A stretch of DNA of 64,000 nt from Taudactylus pleione (GCA_031769625.1 JAUIMM010000566.1:1245001-1309000), one strand, 5' to 3'; positions 31,825-44,129 are shown, counted from the stretch's first letter. The notes: a model not told the origin generated them from the letters alone. Numbers and translations are program-made.

Positions 31825-33335
31825 TGTCACAATCCTGGCTAGTTTTTACCTTTTGTGACTAACCTCTGCCAGCTGCTCCATGGATCTGTGTTTGTAATTT
31901 TCCTGGGACATCTGCTGTGGCTGAATCATGCTGGCTGTAACATCTATGTGTGTGCAGACTGCTCTCCCCCCACACTGATTAAACACCTGGACCCTGCTCT
32001 GTCTGTGAGCATTGCTAGTCTTAATTGGAATCACAGGTGTGGTCCTGATTCTCAAGGGCTGCAGAGATGAATACTCTCTCTGCATGCTGTGCCTTGCTCC
32101 ACTCTGAATGCCACTGCCAGACCACCTGTCTGTATCCACCAATCGCTGCCAGACTCTAGGTATATAGATCCTCCTCTAATAGCACTCAGTGCTTGAACAT
32201 CTTGTTACATTCCGTGGTGTACAACTTATGCTATAGCTGTACCTCTGAGTACCAGTATGTCCCAGGCTCCTGCTGGTTCCTAGACCAGTGCTATCCGTAA
32301 GCCTGCTGCGTTCAGCTATCCACACTACCAGCCTCTCACCTACGGCTCCCAGGCCGCTCCAAGTAGCTTCCATGCTACCATCTCTCACCCACGGCTGCCA
32401 GGCCGCACCAAGTAGCTTCCACGCTACCATCTCTCACCTACGGCTCCCAGGCCACTCCAAGTAGCTTCCACAATACCAGCTTCTCTACACGGCTCCCAGG
32501 CCGCACCAAGTAGCTTCCATGCTACCAGCTTCTCCACACGGCTCCCAGGCCGCACCAAGTAGCTTCCCAGCTACCAGCGCCTACCCACGGCTATCCGGCA
32601 GCTCCACGTAGCCACGCAGCTACCGGCGTCTACCCACGGCTATCCAGCTGCTCCACGTAGCCCCCCAGCTACCAGCGTCTACCCACGGCTATCCGGCCGC
32701 TCCACGTAGCCACCCAGCTACCAGCATCTACCCACGGCCATCCGGCCGCTCCATGTAGCCAACCAGCTACCAGCGTCTACCCACTGCTATCCAGCTGCTC
32801 CACGTAGCCACCCAGCTACCAGCGCCTACCCACGGCTATCCGGCCGCTCCACGTAGCCACCCAGCTACCAGCGTCTACCCACGGCTATCCGGCCGCTCCA
32901 CGTAGCCACCCAGCTACCAGCGTCTACCCACGGCTATCCGGCCACTCCACGTAGCCACTCAGCTACCAGCGTCTACCCACGGCTATCCAGCCACTCCACG
33001 TAGCCATCCAGCTACCAACGTCTTCCCACGGCTTCCCAAGCCACAACAAGTAGCTTCCACGTTACCATCCATCTGCAAGCTCATCTACTGGTACCCCGAC
33101 CAGCTCAGTCAGCCTACCTGCTGGTCCCAGTCCGGTCTCTCCAAGTTCCTTCTGGTCTCATTCCAACATCTCAAGTTTCCAGTTCCAGTCACTCATCACC
33201 AAAGGCAGTTCTCACTGCTACCCACTTCTTATATTAAAAGAGCTATTCATGTTACCCATGGTTCCAGTCCAGCCGTCCTCCAGTGATTCCAGTTCATCAC
33301 CTGATACAGGTAACTCACTAGCACCAACTGTGACA
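31825..33335. mobile_element. Solo LTR (1.5 kb)
   Basis: It begins TGTCACA and ends TGTGACA (inverted ends, TG...CA) and is flanked by a perfect 5-bp duplication TATAT (31820-31824 and 33336-33340). No internal retroelement sequence is present, so it is a solo LTR left by LTR-LTR recombination. The 5-bp duplication and end style fit Ty3/Gypsy or an endogenous retrovirus. It contains a 49-bp minisatellite at 32325-33065. Confidence 0.8.
32325..33065. repeat. 49-bp minisatellite inside the LTR, about 15 units
   Basis: The unit carries CTACCAGCGTCTACCCACGG followed by CTATCCGGCCGCTCCACGTA. The upstream units (32325-32570) are a diverged subtype (GCACCAAGTAGCTTCCA); the central units are most alike. 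Confidence 0.92.
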
Positions 33336-33340
33336 TATAT

Positions 33341-34080
33341 AGAGAAAATGCTTCTTATAGGTGCCCACTCATATAACAAGGGGCAATACAACAGCGCTAA
33401 TACATTCCAGTTTGTGAATCTGCTCCTAGAAAAGTGTCCTGCAACATCTTTTGTTGTTTTGCATATTGGAAAGCTGATAGTGGAAAGAGTAAAAGTTTCA
33501 CTTCAAGGTCTCTCCCATTAACACCACAGAGCCCTTGTCTGATGAAGTGAGCAGTGTCTCATGAAATGTGTTACAAATGGTTTCACACATAGAGGGCTTG
33601 AAAAAGAGATGGTATTCTGAAACTCGTCTTATGGATGCTACGGCGTACCTGGCACTCCAAGCCTGCACCTGTACCCGACCTAACCACAACTTTACGAGGG
33701 GTATACATCTCCCTGGACCTATATGATTATCCATCTTGTTTATGTGTCTATCTGGTAGGAGGCTAAGGGATCCTTAAGGGGCCGTTATACCTTTTTTTCA
33801 CTTTACTTGAATTTATATTGTGAGTGTTATTTTAATCTGCATGAAATAAATTTGAAAAACAGAAATACACCATGTGCATTTCTTTACCCTTTTACCCATG
33901 ATGAATATATCCGACATATATCAGGAAACAACTGTAGAAAATTTTATATATTTACTTTAAGGCCGGCTTCTATCTTTATTAAAGTAAGCAGGTTACCTAT
34001 AAGGGAACCTCATCTTTGGAGTAAAGGGAATAATAGGCGAAAGCTGAATAAGCTTGAGAATATGTAAGAAAATTGCTTAT
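33341..34080 (+). mobile_element. Penelope-like element remnant
   Basis: It contains a CTGATGAAG...CATGAAATGTGTTA block like those at 56468 and 63196 and ends with AATAAATTTGAAAAACAGAAAT, comparable to the 3' region at 56610. No RT coding is visible. The assignment rests on the ribozyme-like block and is tentative. Confidence 0.4.
33539..33575 (+). ncRNA. Hammerhead-ribozyme-like core (degenerate)
   Basis: CTGATGA (core box 1) is followed by a TGAG/CTCA stem II and GAAA (core box 2). Flanking stems I and III were not verified. Confidence 0.35.
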
Positions 34081-34099
34081 CCTTATTGTCTTTCTTATA

Positions 34100-34370
34100 C
34101 CCTTTTCACACCGGAGCTAAAACCCGGGTTATTGCAGGGTTAACCTGGGCAGCTCCTTGGTGTAAAAGGGGTGAGGGTTGGATTGCCGGGTCGAGTGACC
34201 CGGCAATCCAACCAAGGTAAATAGCAGGGTTTAACATGGGAGTAACCCGTGAAACCCTGCTGTGTGTACGGCGCACTCAAGGTCTTGATGACCTGCAGTG
34301 CGCCGCAAGCCAGCCGATTGGTCTGGCTTCAGTGGCGCTTGTAGATGACGTCATCTCCAAGCGTCCATTT
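34100..34370. mobile_element. Truncated hairpin-rich element
   Basis: Back-to-back palindromes: CCCTTTTCACACCGGAGC/GCTCCTTGGTGTAAAAGGGG (34100-34176); GGTTGGATTGCCGGGTC/GACCCGGCAATCCAACC (34178-34214); AGCAGGGTTTAACATGGG with TAACCCGTGAAACCCTGCT (34222-34262); GCGCACTCAAGGTC/GACCTGCAGTGCGC (34269-34303); AGCCAGCC/GGTCTGGCT; GCGCTTGTAGATGAC/GTCATCTCCAAGCG. The right end and target duplication were not found. Confidence 0.6.
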
Positions 34371-35600
34371 TCTTTGTGCCCTGCACATGCAGACAACTTT
34401 CCCCCCAGCCGTCTGGCTTGGTTTGCCACCCGCTGCGTGGCGCTTTTGCACGCATGCGGCCTTCCCCCTCTCCTCCCCTCCTTATGCTGGCACCTGCACT
34501 AGCAATCGTGCTGATCCCCGCTGCACCAGTGGGAGCAGCGGCTCCCGCTGGTCACACTGCATGGGTTACACTCCTTCACCAGCGGTCAGCTCCAGCGCGC
34601 GGTCTACAGACCCGGGCTGCGGGTGGTCCGGGAGCTCCGCTATTGTGGTGGGCCCGGTGGCCATTTTACTTTGGTGCCCATCTTGTCTGCGCTGCTTCAG
34701 CGCTCGATAGGCAGAACTTCCAGGCTCACATCCACTATTGGCCACACATCCCCTCCCTCCCAACAGCATGACCAGGGAAGTATATGTCTGGCTGCCTCAT
34801 GCATGCTGCTCCCCCGCAGGTGACTTTGATCATGCTGCCGTGTGCCTGCACCTCCTGTTTATCCTACCTGGGGTCAGGTGTCCGGCATCTCTGGGGTTGC
34901 TTCCCCAGTTGCCCCCACCACCCCCCATCCCTGTCCTTTTTCCTATCCTTTTTGCTTCTACCCCACCAACCCTTTTTCTCATCCCCTTTCATTCCCCCGC
35001 TTTCCTCCTCACTTTAGCCCCCCCTCTTTTGCTTCTACACTCCTGCATTGCACACCTCTATTTTTGCAGGTCATCACACCCCTCCAACGCAAATTGTTGC
35101 TGCAACTTTTCACCAATGCGGCTGGCTCGCCAGGTTTTTTTGCTCTTATTTTGAGGGAGTTTTCTGCGCAGCCTCTTGGCCCTGGGTTTGGTGCGATGCA
35201 GGTCTTATGAGTAATTTGTTGCTGTTTTTGTGGCCGTAGAACTCTGGGCATTGCGACTGATTTGTAGACTAGCTGATTTTTGGTGTGACAGAATTGAGTT
35301 TAGGTCATGCCATCAACAAACGAAGCTCGTCTTCGTTTTTCTTTTGCGTTTGCTGTGTTATTTAGTTTTGTGCATTTAGGTATCGAATTTTAGATACAGT
35401 TTTGCGCTGTGGTCTCTCGTCCCAATGGCACTCTGGACATAATCGTCTGCCTGGCAATTTTGGTGAACTTATGGTGCTCAGCCATCTACGGAGGGTAAGT
35501 CTTTGAATATTTGCTTTACTTCTTTGTTTGGAACCATTAGTAGCAGGGTAGGTCCAAAGCCTTCGTGGTGGCGGCGCTAGCATGGATCTCATTCTATTGT
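34371..35600. other. GC- then C/T-rich stretch, probably part of the following Ngaro-like element
   Basis: Several overlapping open frames rich in Pro, Ser and Leu come from base composition (CCCC and CTTCC runs); none shows a domain. The stretch lies just upstream of the recombinase remnant and may be its decayed pol or 5' region. Confidence 0.35.
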
Positions 35601-36840
35601 AAGCGTAAAGGTATTTATGACCCAACCCAGTAATTTATTTTCACTTAGCTATTACAGGTTGGGTGAAGGGGTCTCCCGGCCGCCCAATGAAGTGCAGCTT
35701 TTGAAGACGTTGCTTGTGGTTATGGATCAGGTGGCTTCTGACGGGTTTGAGGCCTCTCATTTCCGTTTGGACTTTTCGGCTGCATTTTTTTGGGGTGTTT
35801 ATTTTGAGAGAGTTGGTGGTTGCCAATAAGGCATCTTAATTGTCAGGGCTGTTGTTTAAAGATATTGTTTTTAGGAGATCAGTGGTGCTTTGCAAGCTTC
35901 GGTGGGCGGAAGAGACCAAATAGGTTGGGGTAGATAGTTTACTTTTCTCAACATCCTGAGGTTTATTTGCCCGGTACGCCTTGCGGCACATTACAGAGGT
36001 GGAGTCCTGCTGGTGGGGCACAATGGTGGTTTACATGCCGATCTTACCCTTCGTACCAAGTTTCAGTTCGCTGCTGTTTTGGACAGGGTTTGGTTGGGTT
36101 AGGTTTGTATGCTTCAGCTTCTAGTACTCATGTCTTTCAAATTGGGGCAGCTATTGGCGCAGCGATTGCGGGGGCATTTTCTGTGTACATGCAGAGTTTA
36201 GGGTGTTGAAAGTTGGCTGCCTACAAGACTTATACACGTTGCAACAAGAGGTAGTTGTGCACCTGGCGCCAACCCGAAACATTGCTTACCAACCAATTGT
36301 TGAACGACTAGCGTTCAACAATTGGGGGGTGGCGAAGGGATTTTTTTTATTTTTCCTCCCGGGAGCTTTGGTCTGGCCCAATTTGGTTCATGGGTAGGTT
36401 TTTTTTTAGTTTTTCCTCTTCACTCTGGTTACTTGTTTCCCCTCTTATGCATCCACCCATTACTGGTTATGTTGTGTCACACTAACCTTTTCTTTTCCCA
36501 ATTTAAGGAGAGGCGCAGCATAGTGGGAGTACACTGCAGCTTATGGCTTTATGTGGCGCAAGATAACTTTGTGGGGGCACTTGCCCTCGATGTACCTGGC
36601 AAGTTTGTCCTTCTCCGTTTGATGGGACCCGGGGCGCTTTTGTACGGAAGCGTCTTGGATTGGCCCAGGAGGGAAGTGGGACCCTTGCAGCGTTAGTGCG
36701 TCTAGAGGGGGGACGTTTCAGACATTCCCCGAGTATTGAGCGAGGAGAAAGCTAGAACTGAGCCTGCAGAGTCTCTTTGCCACCCTGGTTAGCTTAATTA
36801 ACTATAATTAATTATAAATAAAAAGCTGTGACCTTTTAGC
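35601..36840 (+). mobile_element. Ngaro-like retrotransposon remnant, 3' part
   Basis: It holds a tyrosine recombinase pseudogene (35830-36235) followed by non-coding sequence and a terminal AATAAAAAGCTGTGACCTTT block with adjacent TTGTCTGTATTG. The orientation is opposite to the RT fragment at 312-869, so these are separate insertions. Confidence 0.5.
35830..36235 (+). pseudogene. Tyrosine recombinase remnant (Ngaro-like)
   Basis: Across frame changes, the sequence reads ICPVRLAAHYRGG, then LRTKFQFAAVL, then LGLYASASSTHVFQIGAAI. The last is the conserved THSFRIGAAT-type block containing the HxxR motif, here with Arg changed to Gln. A KLAAYKTYTR end follows, near the expected nucleophile Tyr. 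Stops and frameshifts make it non-functional. Confidence 0.6.
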
Positions 36841-37120
36841 CAAGCTCTTGTTGTCTGTATTGTTTTTTATTAGTTTAAGTTAAGTAAGCTAGTCAAGGTA
36901 GTTAAAGATTAGAAGCAATAAACCAATGTATATCATATTGTTATCATCACCCTTAAAGTAGAGATGAGCGGGTTCGGATCTCAGAGATCCAAACCCACCT
37001 GCATTTTGTAGATCCCAGTCGGATCCAAGCCGGCTCAGGTTTTCCTGCGTGACTCATATCTCTCAAATCGAGGCAAAACCATAGAGATGAAATCTCATGG
37101 CTCACGAGCTTTCGTTTCTA

Positions 37121-37149
37121 TATATAAGAAACGCGGCGGGCGCCATTTC
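37121..37149 (+). promoter_or_regulatory. Probable hAT core promoter (TATA plus YY1-like site)
   Basis: TATATAAG (37121-37128) is followed after 12 bp by CGCCATTTC (37141-37149), the same arrangement as at 3266-3295. Confidence 0.45.
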
Positions 37150-37189
37150 ACTCCGGATGTGGAGGCTAAACAGGCAGGGTGAGTAGTGT

Positions 37190-38275
37190 AGGGCTGTGGA
37201 GAAGTGCTGTGCTGTGCTGTCTGCTTTCTCCTGGGCTGCTGCTGATCCATCTTGGCTAGTGCTGTGCTGTCTGCTGCATCCATCTGGGCTGGTGCTGATC
37301 CATCTGGGCTGGTGCTGTGCTGTCTGGTTCTGGTGCTGTGCTGTCTGCTGTGTCCATCTGGGCTGGTACTGATTCATCTGGGCTGGAGCTGTGCTGTCTG
37401 CTGCGTCCATCTGGGACCAAGTTCTGGACCCCCCCCCAAAAAAATATATATTTTCAATTTATTTTCTGTGTGTGTGTGTGTTAGGCTTAGCCACACAATA
37501 TACAGCAAGTTGCAACCTAGTACGCCCGACTCCAGTCATCATCAATCGGCACTCCGGGCCCAAGTTCTGGCCCTGAAAAAAAAAATAAACAAAGTGTATT
37601 TTTTTGTCTAAAATATATATGTCTCTATTTTTTTGTGTAACATATATTTGTCTATGTGCGTGTTAGGCTTAACCGCACAAGATACAGCAAGTCAGCAACA
37701 CAACCTTGTGCTTCCCGACTCCAGTCATCATCAATCTGTGCTCTGGGCCCAAGTTCTGGAGCTGAAAATTTATTTACATTTTTTTATTTTTTTACCTAAT
37801 AATTGTCTGTGCATGTTAGGCTTAGCCGCACAAGATACAGCAGCAATGCAAGTTGCAACCTAGTGCTGCCTGACTCCAGTCGTCATCAATCTGTGCTCTG
37901 GGCCCAAGTTCTGGACCTGAAATTTTTATTTAAAAAATTGTCTTTTTTTGTCTAATAATTGTCTGTGCGTGTTAGGCTTAGCCGAACAAGATCTAGCAAG
38001 TCGGCAACGCAACCTAGTGCTGCCCGACTCCAGTTGTCATCAATCTGTGCTCTGGGCCCAAGTTCTGGAGCTGAAAATTTTTTTTCGTCTTTTTCTAATA
38101 ATTGTCTGTGTGTCTGTGCATGTTAGGCTTAGCCACACAAGATCTAGCATGTCTGCAACGCAACCTAGTGCTGCCCGACTCCAGTCGTCATCAATCTGTG
38201 CTCTGGGCCCAAGTTCTGGAGCTGAAATTTTTTTTAAAAAGTTGTCTTTTTTTGTCAAATTTTTTTCTGTGGGCG
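37190..38275 (+). repeat. Tandem arrays in the 5' region of hAT family 3
   Basis: First a run of CTGTGCTGTCTGCTG with CATCTGGGCTGGTGCTGATC words (37195-37420). Then about five units of 151-190 bp, each ending CTCTGGGCCCAAGTTCTGG (about 37550, 37741, 37895, 38050 and 38201) and each containing GTGTTAGGCTTAGCCGCACA. Confidence 0.88.
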
Positions 38276-38479
38276 CACAACTGCACGTGTGTGAATTTTG
38301 TAACCACACCTTGGCTACACTATTGGTGCTTGTGACACTGCTTCAAGACTGCAGAAAATATTGAGGGCTGTCACATGACAGGAGAGCAAGGCCAAGAACT
38401 ACATGTTGTAGCTGCCACCAGCAGTGCAAGGCCATCAACTTCCTCATCCTCTATGAAGGCCCATGCCCCAGGGCTTAAG

Positions 38480-41332
38480 TCACGCCATCAATATGGTAAA
38501 GCTACTTTTACTGAAGTAAAGAGAAAAAAATGAAAGGAAATTTGCCTTTACATAAACAAAAAATGGCAATATGCCATTCACTACACAAAGTGGCAAGGAA
38601 AGGATAAGGCCTTGGCCTTTCTTTATGAATACTGCTGGTTCTGATTCTGATAGCCCTTCGGAAAAAAAAAACTGTGTGCCCTGAGAAATCGAAACCACAA
38701 ATCCCCGAGGAGAGTGCAAGTGTGTCCGGGGTTGCCATGTGTGAACCAGACCTAAATACGAGTGTACTGGAGGATCCTTCAAGTTTCAACATTTGTGTGC
38801 CCTCAGTAAATGTGGGGAAGGGCAGTCAACATCTTGCAGACGTAGTCATCGAGGATGCTTCTGTGGAATTGCACATGGAGGAGGATATTTTGGTAGTTGA
38901 AGGTGCTAAGGATGATGAGGATGTTGATGCCGAGGATGTCCATTGTGTAAGTAAGGCAAAAGCTGTTGCCCATGGATTGAAAAAGCCAAAGCCGATTGTT
39001 GTCATGCTTCGGGAAAAGACAAAAAAATCCACTTCTCACGTATGGAATTATTTACACCCCTATCCGGACAACAGTTGTCAAGCCATATGTGACCATTGCC
39101 AAGCAAGAGTGAGTAGAGGGAAAGACCTAAACCACCTAGGAACCTCCTCCTTGTTATGTCGTTACGTTCCAAAACTCAAAACGTAACAAGTCCAGTGTCA
39201 CCTACCTGCTCCCTCTCTGTGAGGTCCAAGCACCTTCAATCTCCAACACAAACACCTGCATCATCAATATCCTCATTCGTCATTGGGAGTAGTCCTGCTG
39301 CATCCAATGTTGGTATTCGAAGCATGATTGACTCCTCTCCTGTCCGTGATTCCTCTTAAGGATCCATGATGACTATGCCTGTTGCTGCTGCTGTTGCTAT
39401 CAGTGGATCTTCATCCCAGAAGGGGACCAGGAGGAAGACTACTTGTAGCGTATCCTCGAAAAAACAATGAACTGTTAAACAATCATTTGCAAGGGCAAAC
39501 AATTATGACAGCAATCACCCAGTTGCACAGCAGATTTCTGATGCCATAACAGCTATGCTGGTATTAGATGTGCGTCCAGTATCCGCCATTACTGCAGTGG
39601 GTTTTCAACAGTTAATTAAGGTCCTGTGTCCTCATTATCAGATCCCTTCTAGATTCCACTTTGCTAGAACAGCAATTCCAAGTCTGTACAAGGACATTAA
39701 GGTTTTTTTAATGTCCTCAGAAATGCCGTTGTACCCACTGTCCACTTGATCCCTGATATGTGGACAAGTGGGACAGGGCAAACTAAGGATTACATGACTG
39801 TGACAGCCCACTGGGTAGCTGAATTGCCTACAACAGCAACAGCAGCAGCAACATCTACCAAAAGACAGCTGATACAGAGGCAGGCTACTCTTTGTATAAC
39901 TGGTTTCACTAAGAGGCATACTGCTGAGAACCTCTTAGAAAAACTCAGGGAAATCATTGCTAAATGGCTTACCCCACTTGGACTCTCCTTTTAGGATTTG
40001 TGATTTCGGACAATGCCACCAATATCGTGAGAGCATTACATGTGGGCGAACTCCAACATGTCCCATGTTTTGCTCACGCAATTAATTTGGTGGAGCGACA
40101 TTTTTTTAAAAGTGACAGGAGCATGCAGGAGATGCTCTCGGTGCCCTGCAAAATATCTGGACATTTTAGACATTCCGCAAACGCTTGTCGAAGATTGCAT
40201 GACCAGCAGGTACTGTTAAATTTGCCCTGCCATCAGCTGAAACAAGAGGTAGTAACTCGGTGGAATTCTACCCTCTATATGCTTCAGCAGATGAAGGAAC
40301 AGCAAAAGGCCTTCCAGGGCTATACAATGGCCTATGACATAGGCCATGGAGGGGGAATGCACCTTACTCAAGTGCAGTGGAGAATAATTTCCGTGTTGCG
40401 CAAGGTTCTCAAACCCTTTGAACTTGCCACACGTGAAGTTAGTTCAGACCCTGCAGCTTGAATCAGGTCATTCCCCTCATCAAACATTTGCAAAAACAGC
40501 TGGAGAAACTGAAGGAGGAGCTGAAATGGAGTGATTGCTCAAAGTATGTCGGACAGGTGGATCAAGCCCTTGATTCACTTCACCAGGATCCAAGAGCCGT
40601 CAATCTATTGAAATCTGAAAAATATATTTTGGCGACCATTCTGGATCCTAGGTTTAAGTCCTACCTTGTAAGTTTTTTTTCCAACAGACCGAAATCTAAA
40701 ACTATGCAAAGAGCTGTTGGTATAAAAATTGTCAGCTGCAGCCACACGTTAAGCGCCATCATCTACTCCTTCAGTTTCAACAGCTGCCAGGAAAAAAACT
40801 AAATTTTCCTTACAGAATGCCTGCTTGTCATGCAGATTGTTCACCAAAAAATGACATCTGGTCAGGCCTGAGAAAACTGCCTACTATTGACATGTCTTCT
40901 ACCGTGACTATGTATGATGTGGTCTCCATTCAGAAAATGGTGGAGGACTATTTCAGAGATAACATCCTAATAGGCATGTCAGACAGTCCCTTTCAGTACT
41001 GGCAGGAAAAAGAGGCAATTTAGAGTCCCATACACAAACTGGCTTTGCATTACTTAAGTTGCTCACCCTCCAGTGTGTACTCTGAAAGAGTTTTCAGTGC
41101 AGCTGACAACCTTCTCAGTGATCGGTGTAGGAGGTTACTTCCTAAAAATGTGGAAAAGATGATGTTCATTAAAATTAAATACAAATTCCACAAGGAAGAC
41201 CTCTACCAACAATTACATGAAAAAATTACAGAGGCGCCTATGGTGGATTTCAGCGGCGACGAATTAATATTGTGTGAAGAGGATGTACACACTGATGGGG
41301 ATGACGAGGACGAGGATGATGACAATTTGTAA
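38480..41332 (+). pseudogene. hAT transposase (family 3), frameshifted
   Basis: The N-terminal frame 38674-39186 includes a BED finger (STSHVWNYLHPYPDNSCQAI, CDHCQARVSRGKDLNHLGTS). Core pieces follow in shifting frames: 39555-39994 (DMWTSGTGQTKDYMTVTAHW), 39964-40461 (FVISDNATNIVRAL, VPCFAHAINLV), 40458-40802 (YILATILDPRFKSYLVSFF), 40817-41023 and 41045-41332 (dimerisation block YSERVFSAADNLLSDR and acidic tail DELILCEEDVHTDGDDEDE). At least five frameshifts or stops (near 39190, 39745, 39993, 40461, 40800 and 41022) make it inactive. Confidence 0.9.
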
Positions 41333-41639
41333 TGTAAAGCCAGTTTGTGTATGGGATCATTTTCATTTCCATGTCCAATGCACATTGGTAGCTTGTTTTA
41401 TGGGGGTCCATACAAACCAATCATTTCAGCCACAATTGGCAGTCCTTGCCACTGAAATTATTGGTTTGTTAAACTGTCCTGTTTTGTACACAACATAAGG
41501 GTGGGTGGGAGGGCCCAAGAACTATTCCATCTTGCACCTTTTTCCTTTCCATTATGTGCTGGTTGGGGCATTGCTGCCTGACATTTTAAAATAATGTTAT
41601 GGTTGGTTTAGGAACCAATTATTTATTTTAAAATCAATT

Positions 41640-42020
41640 TATTATCAGTGTTACAGCCAGGGGCTGTACCAATGAATTTCTTTTTATTAATTATTCAGCC
41701 AGGGGCTGCACCCAATGAATTGTTGTTTAATTAATTTATTATCAATTTTGCAGCCAGGGGCTGCACCCAATAAATAGTTTTTTTTATTAATTTATTATCA
41801 ATTTAACAGCCAGGGGCTATACCAATTAATTTATTTTTATTAATTATTCAGCCAGCGGCTGCACCCAATGAATTGTTTTTTAATTAATTTACTATCAATT
41901 TAACAGCCAGGGGCTGCACCAATGAATTTCTTTTTATTAATTATTCAGCCAGGGGCTGCACCAATTAATTGTTTTTTAATTAATTTATTATCAATTTTGC
42001 AGCCAGGGGCTGCATCAACT
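41640..42020. repeat. 3' minisatellite of hAT family 3
   Basis: Eight occurrences of CAGCCAGGGGCTGCACC (one with CAGCGGC) alternate with AT-rich TTTATTAATTATT segments. Spacing alternates at about 40-57 bp, so the higher-order unit is roughly 95-100 bp. Confidence 0.85.
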
Positions 42021-42540
42021 ATCAACTATCAATTCTTCAATCCTCAAGGGTATCCCAACCATCATCTTTGCACAGTCCTCAACTCTATTAATAATTATAT
42101 CAATCAGTTTTGAGCCAGAAAGCTGGATGCAACCTTTTGGCCCTATAACTAGATGAAAAAAAATCAATATTGTGAGCTGTGAGGTGGTCAAAATTGACTG
42201 GAAATGAGTGGAAATAAATGTTATTGAGGTTATTAATACTGTAGGGACAAAAAAGGCCCATTTTATGTTATTTTAGCTGTTTTTTTATTTTTTAAGAAAA
42301 AATCCAGATCCAAAACCAAAATACGAAAACAAAACATGGAGGTGAGGTTTTTGTAAACCAATCCAGATCCAAAACCAAAACACGGGGGTCAGCGCACATC
42401 TCTACCTTAAAGTGTAGACTGCATAACACAGGAGATTATTTAACTATTCAATATTTGTACTGTATTACTTTATGTATTGTTTATGTTATTTATCATGCAT
42501 TCTATCAATTTAATTACTGAGAACATCATCTTTGATCCAA

Positions 42541-43130
42541 GGGCCTGATTCAGATCTGCTCGCTAGGTTGCGTTTGCACGCAGCCAGCCAAGTTTTGCAA
42601 TCTGCGCATGCATATGCATCACAGTGCACATGCGCAAACTAGTCCATGCGATTGGGAAGCATTTGCTTGCTGCGCATAGACAGCTCGCTAGGTAGAGTGA
42701 CAGGACAAGCCATTTGTGGGTTGTGACAGTAGATGGTCCATGAAAACGGGGGGGTGGTGGTGCGAATGCAGGCGTGCCTGAGCATCTAAATGCCATTTCA
42801 GAGGCGTGCATAATTAAGATGCAGCATATTAGTACCCATCACTTGGTTGTTTTACACACTGAAGCACTCGCAGTGCTTGCAGCAGGGTATGGTCAACCAC
42901 AAGTGCTGCGATCGCATCCGATGGTACTCGATGTTACAGATGGTTGCATAAACTTCCTGGACATGATGTGGGAAAGTGGGCATCTTAAGACAGGCTGGTA
43001 GGCATCTGCATACACAAATCGATCATCCGCTATGACATAGTGGGCGTGCTATTGCCTTGCTGTGCAATCGCGGATTTGCATACTTTCATTGAGTGCGAAC
43101 TCATCTAGTGAGCGGGTCTGAATCAAGCCC
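42541..43130. mobile_element. MITE with GGGCCTGATTCAG ends (590 bp)
   Basis: It reads GGGCCTGATTCAGATC...GGGTCTGAATCAAGCCC with a perfect 3-bp duplication CAA (42538-42540 and 43131-43133). The interior resembles the MITE at 29525. Confidence 0.9.
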
Positions 43131-43133
43131 CAA

Positions 43134-43640
43134 GCACCAAACCATCACATAATTTTATGTGCAACTACAAAAAAACACCTTCAAGAACTATTCGAAGACT
43201 GCAAGGATGACACCTGGCGTCAGGATCTTCAAGTGTCGGCCTGTCACTGTCAGGATTTGAACCGGCGGCTCTGGAGCCATGGGTATTTCAATCCCATTCC
43301 CTTTTTTAACCACCATGGTGTTAGCAGACAGCGCTGCATCCTCTCTTCATTTCGATACATACATACAGTACAAGTAAGGGGTTGTTTGCCCAAGTCCTGT
43401 CAGAATGAATGTCATCTTCTGAGTGACAGGGTTAGCATAATTTAATCTACTTCAGATTGGCACTATTCCTAGACCACTTCCTTAGAATTTTCCTGGGGAA
43501 CTAATATGTTAGTAGAAATATTATATTTGATATTATGACAGAACTTTAACCAAAATGCTTCCTATGCCCTTACATTACAAACACACTTACAAATCAGTTA
43601 TCTAATGAGTCATAGGATTAACAGGGATGTAGTTAATTTG
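43134..43640. other. Unassigned stretch
   Basis: Nothing recognised; one short repeat-free region with no supported gene. Confidence 0.35.
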
Positions 43641-43649
43641 CGAGCGGTT

Positions 43650-44110
43650 GGGAAGCCGGCTGCCGATATACCGACATTGGAATCCTGCCGCCTGGAAATA
43701 TGGCGATGCCACTATCCCAAAGTGGATCAGGATACCGGCGTCGGCATCCTGACCACCGGAATCCTGAACAAAGGATCCAGGTAAGTATCAGCGTTAGCCT
43801 GAGGATGGGGGTTTGGTTTAGGGACCGCCGAGGGGGAAAGCACCCCCTGGGGAGGGTTAGGGTTAGGCTGCATGGAGGGGGGGCTAGGGTGGGGTACCCC
43901 CCCAGGAGGTTTAGGTTAAGGGTGCAGGAAGGGGGGGTTAGAGTTAGGCACCATTGGGCTGAGGTTAGGGTTAGGCACCCCCCAGAGAGGTTAGGGTTAC
44001 GCACCACTAAGGGAGGGTTAGGTTTTAGTGGGGGGAGAGGGAGGATTAGGGTACTTACCTGCCCCTGTCGGGATGTTCACTCATTGGGCTTTTGGCGTCG
44101 GGATTTGAAC
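43650..44110. mobile_element. MITE-like repeat with GTCGGCATCC ends
   Basis: GC-rich arms (GCCGATATACCGACATTGG, GGCGTCGGCATCCTGACC at the left; CTGTCGGGATG, GGCGTCGGGATTTG at the right) flank a GGGTTAGGGTTAGGCACC-rich centre. Same style as 30665-30925. Confidence 0.45.
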
Positions 44111-44129
44111 CCATTCCAAATTAACATTT

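Larger units (their letters stand above)
36959..42404 (+). mobile_element. hAT DNA transposon, family 3 (5.45 kb)
   Basis: The ends are TAGAGATGAGCGGGTTCGG at the left and GCGCACATCTCTA at the right, with a perfect 8-bp duplication CCTTAAAG (36951-36958 and 42405-42412). Inside: TATA/YY1-like region, GCTGTGCTGTCTG repeats, a 150-bp array, a BED-type transposase pseudogene and a 3' minisatellite. The transposase is clearly related to hAT copies 1 and 2, but the termini and arrays differ. Confidence 0.93.

Noticed and set aside
32570..33010. Regularly spaced repeats that might be a CRISPR array
   Set aside because: Units are contiguous 49-bp tandem repeats without unique spacers, inside an LTR of a eukaryotic genome.
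34236..35250. Overlapping Pro/Ser/Leu-rich open frames suggestive of a gene
   Set aside because: Frames on both strands follow C/T-rich composition, have no domain, and lie between a hairpin-rich element and a recombinase remnant.
39970..40010. CTCTCCTTTTAG as a 3' splice site in the hAT family 3 transposase
   Set aside because: Other copies have non-AG sequence at the same place and read through in frame; the segment is one arm of the conserved inverted repeat.
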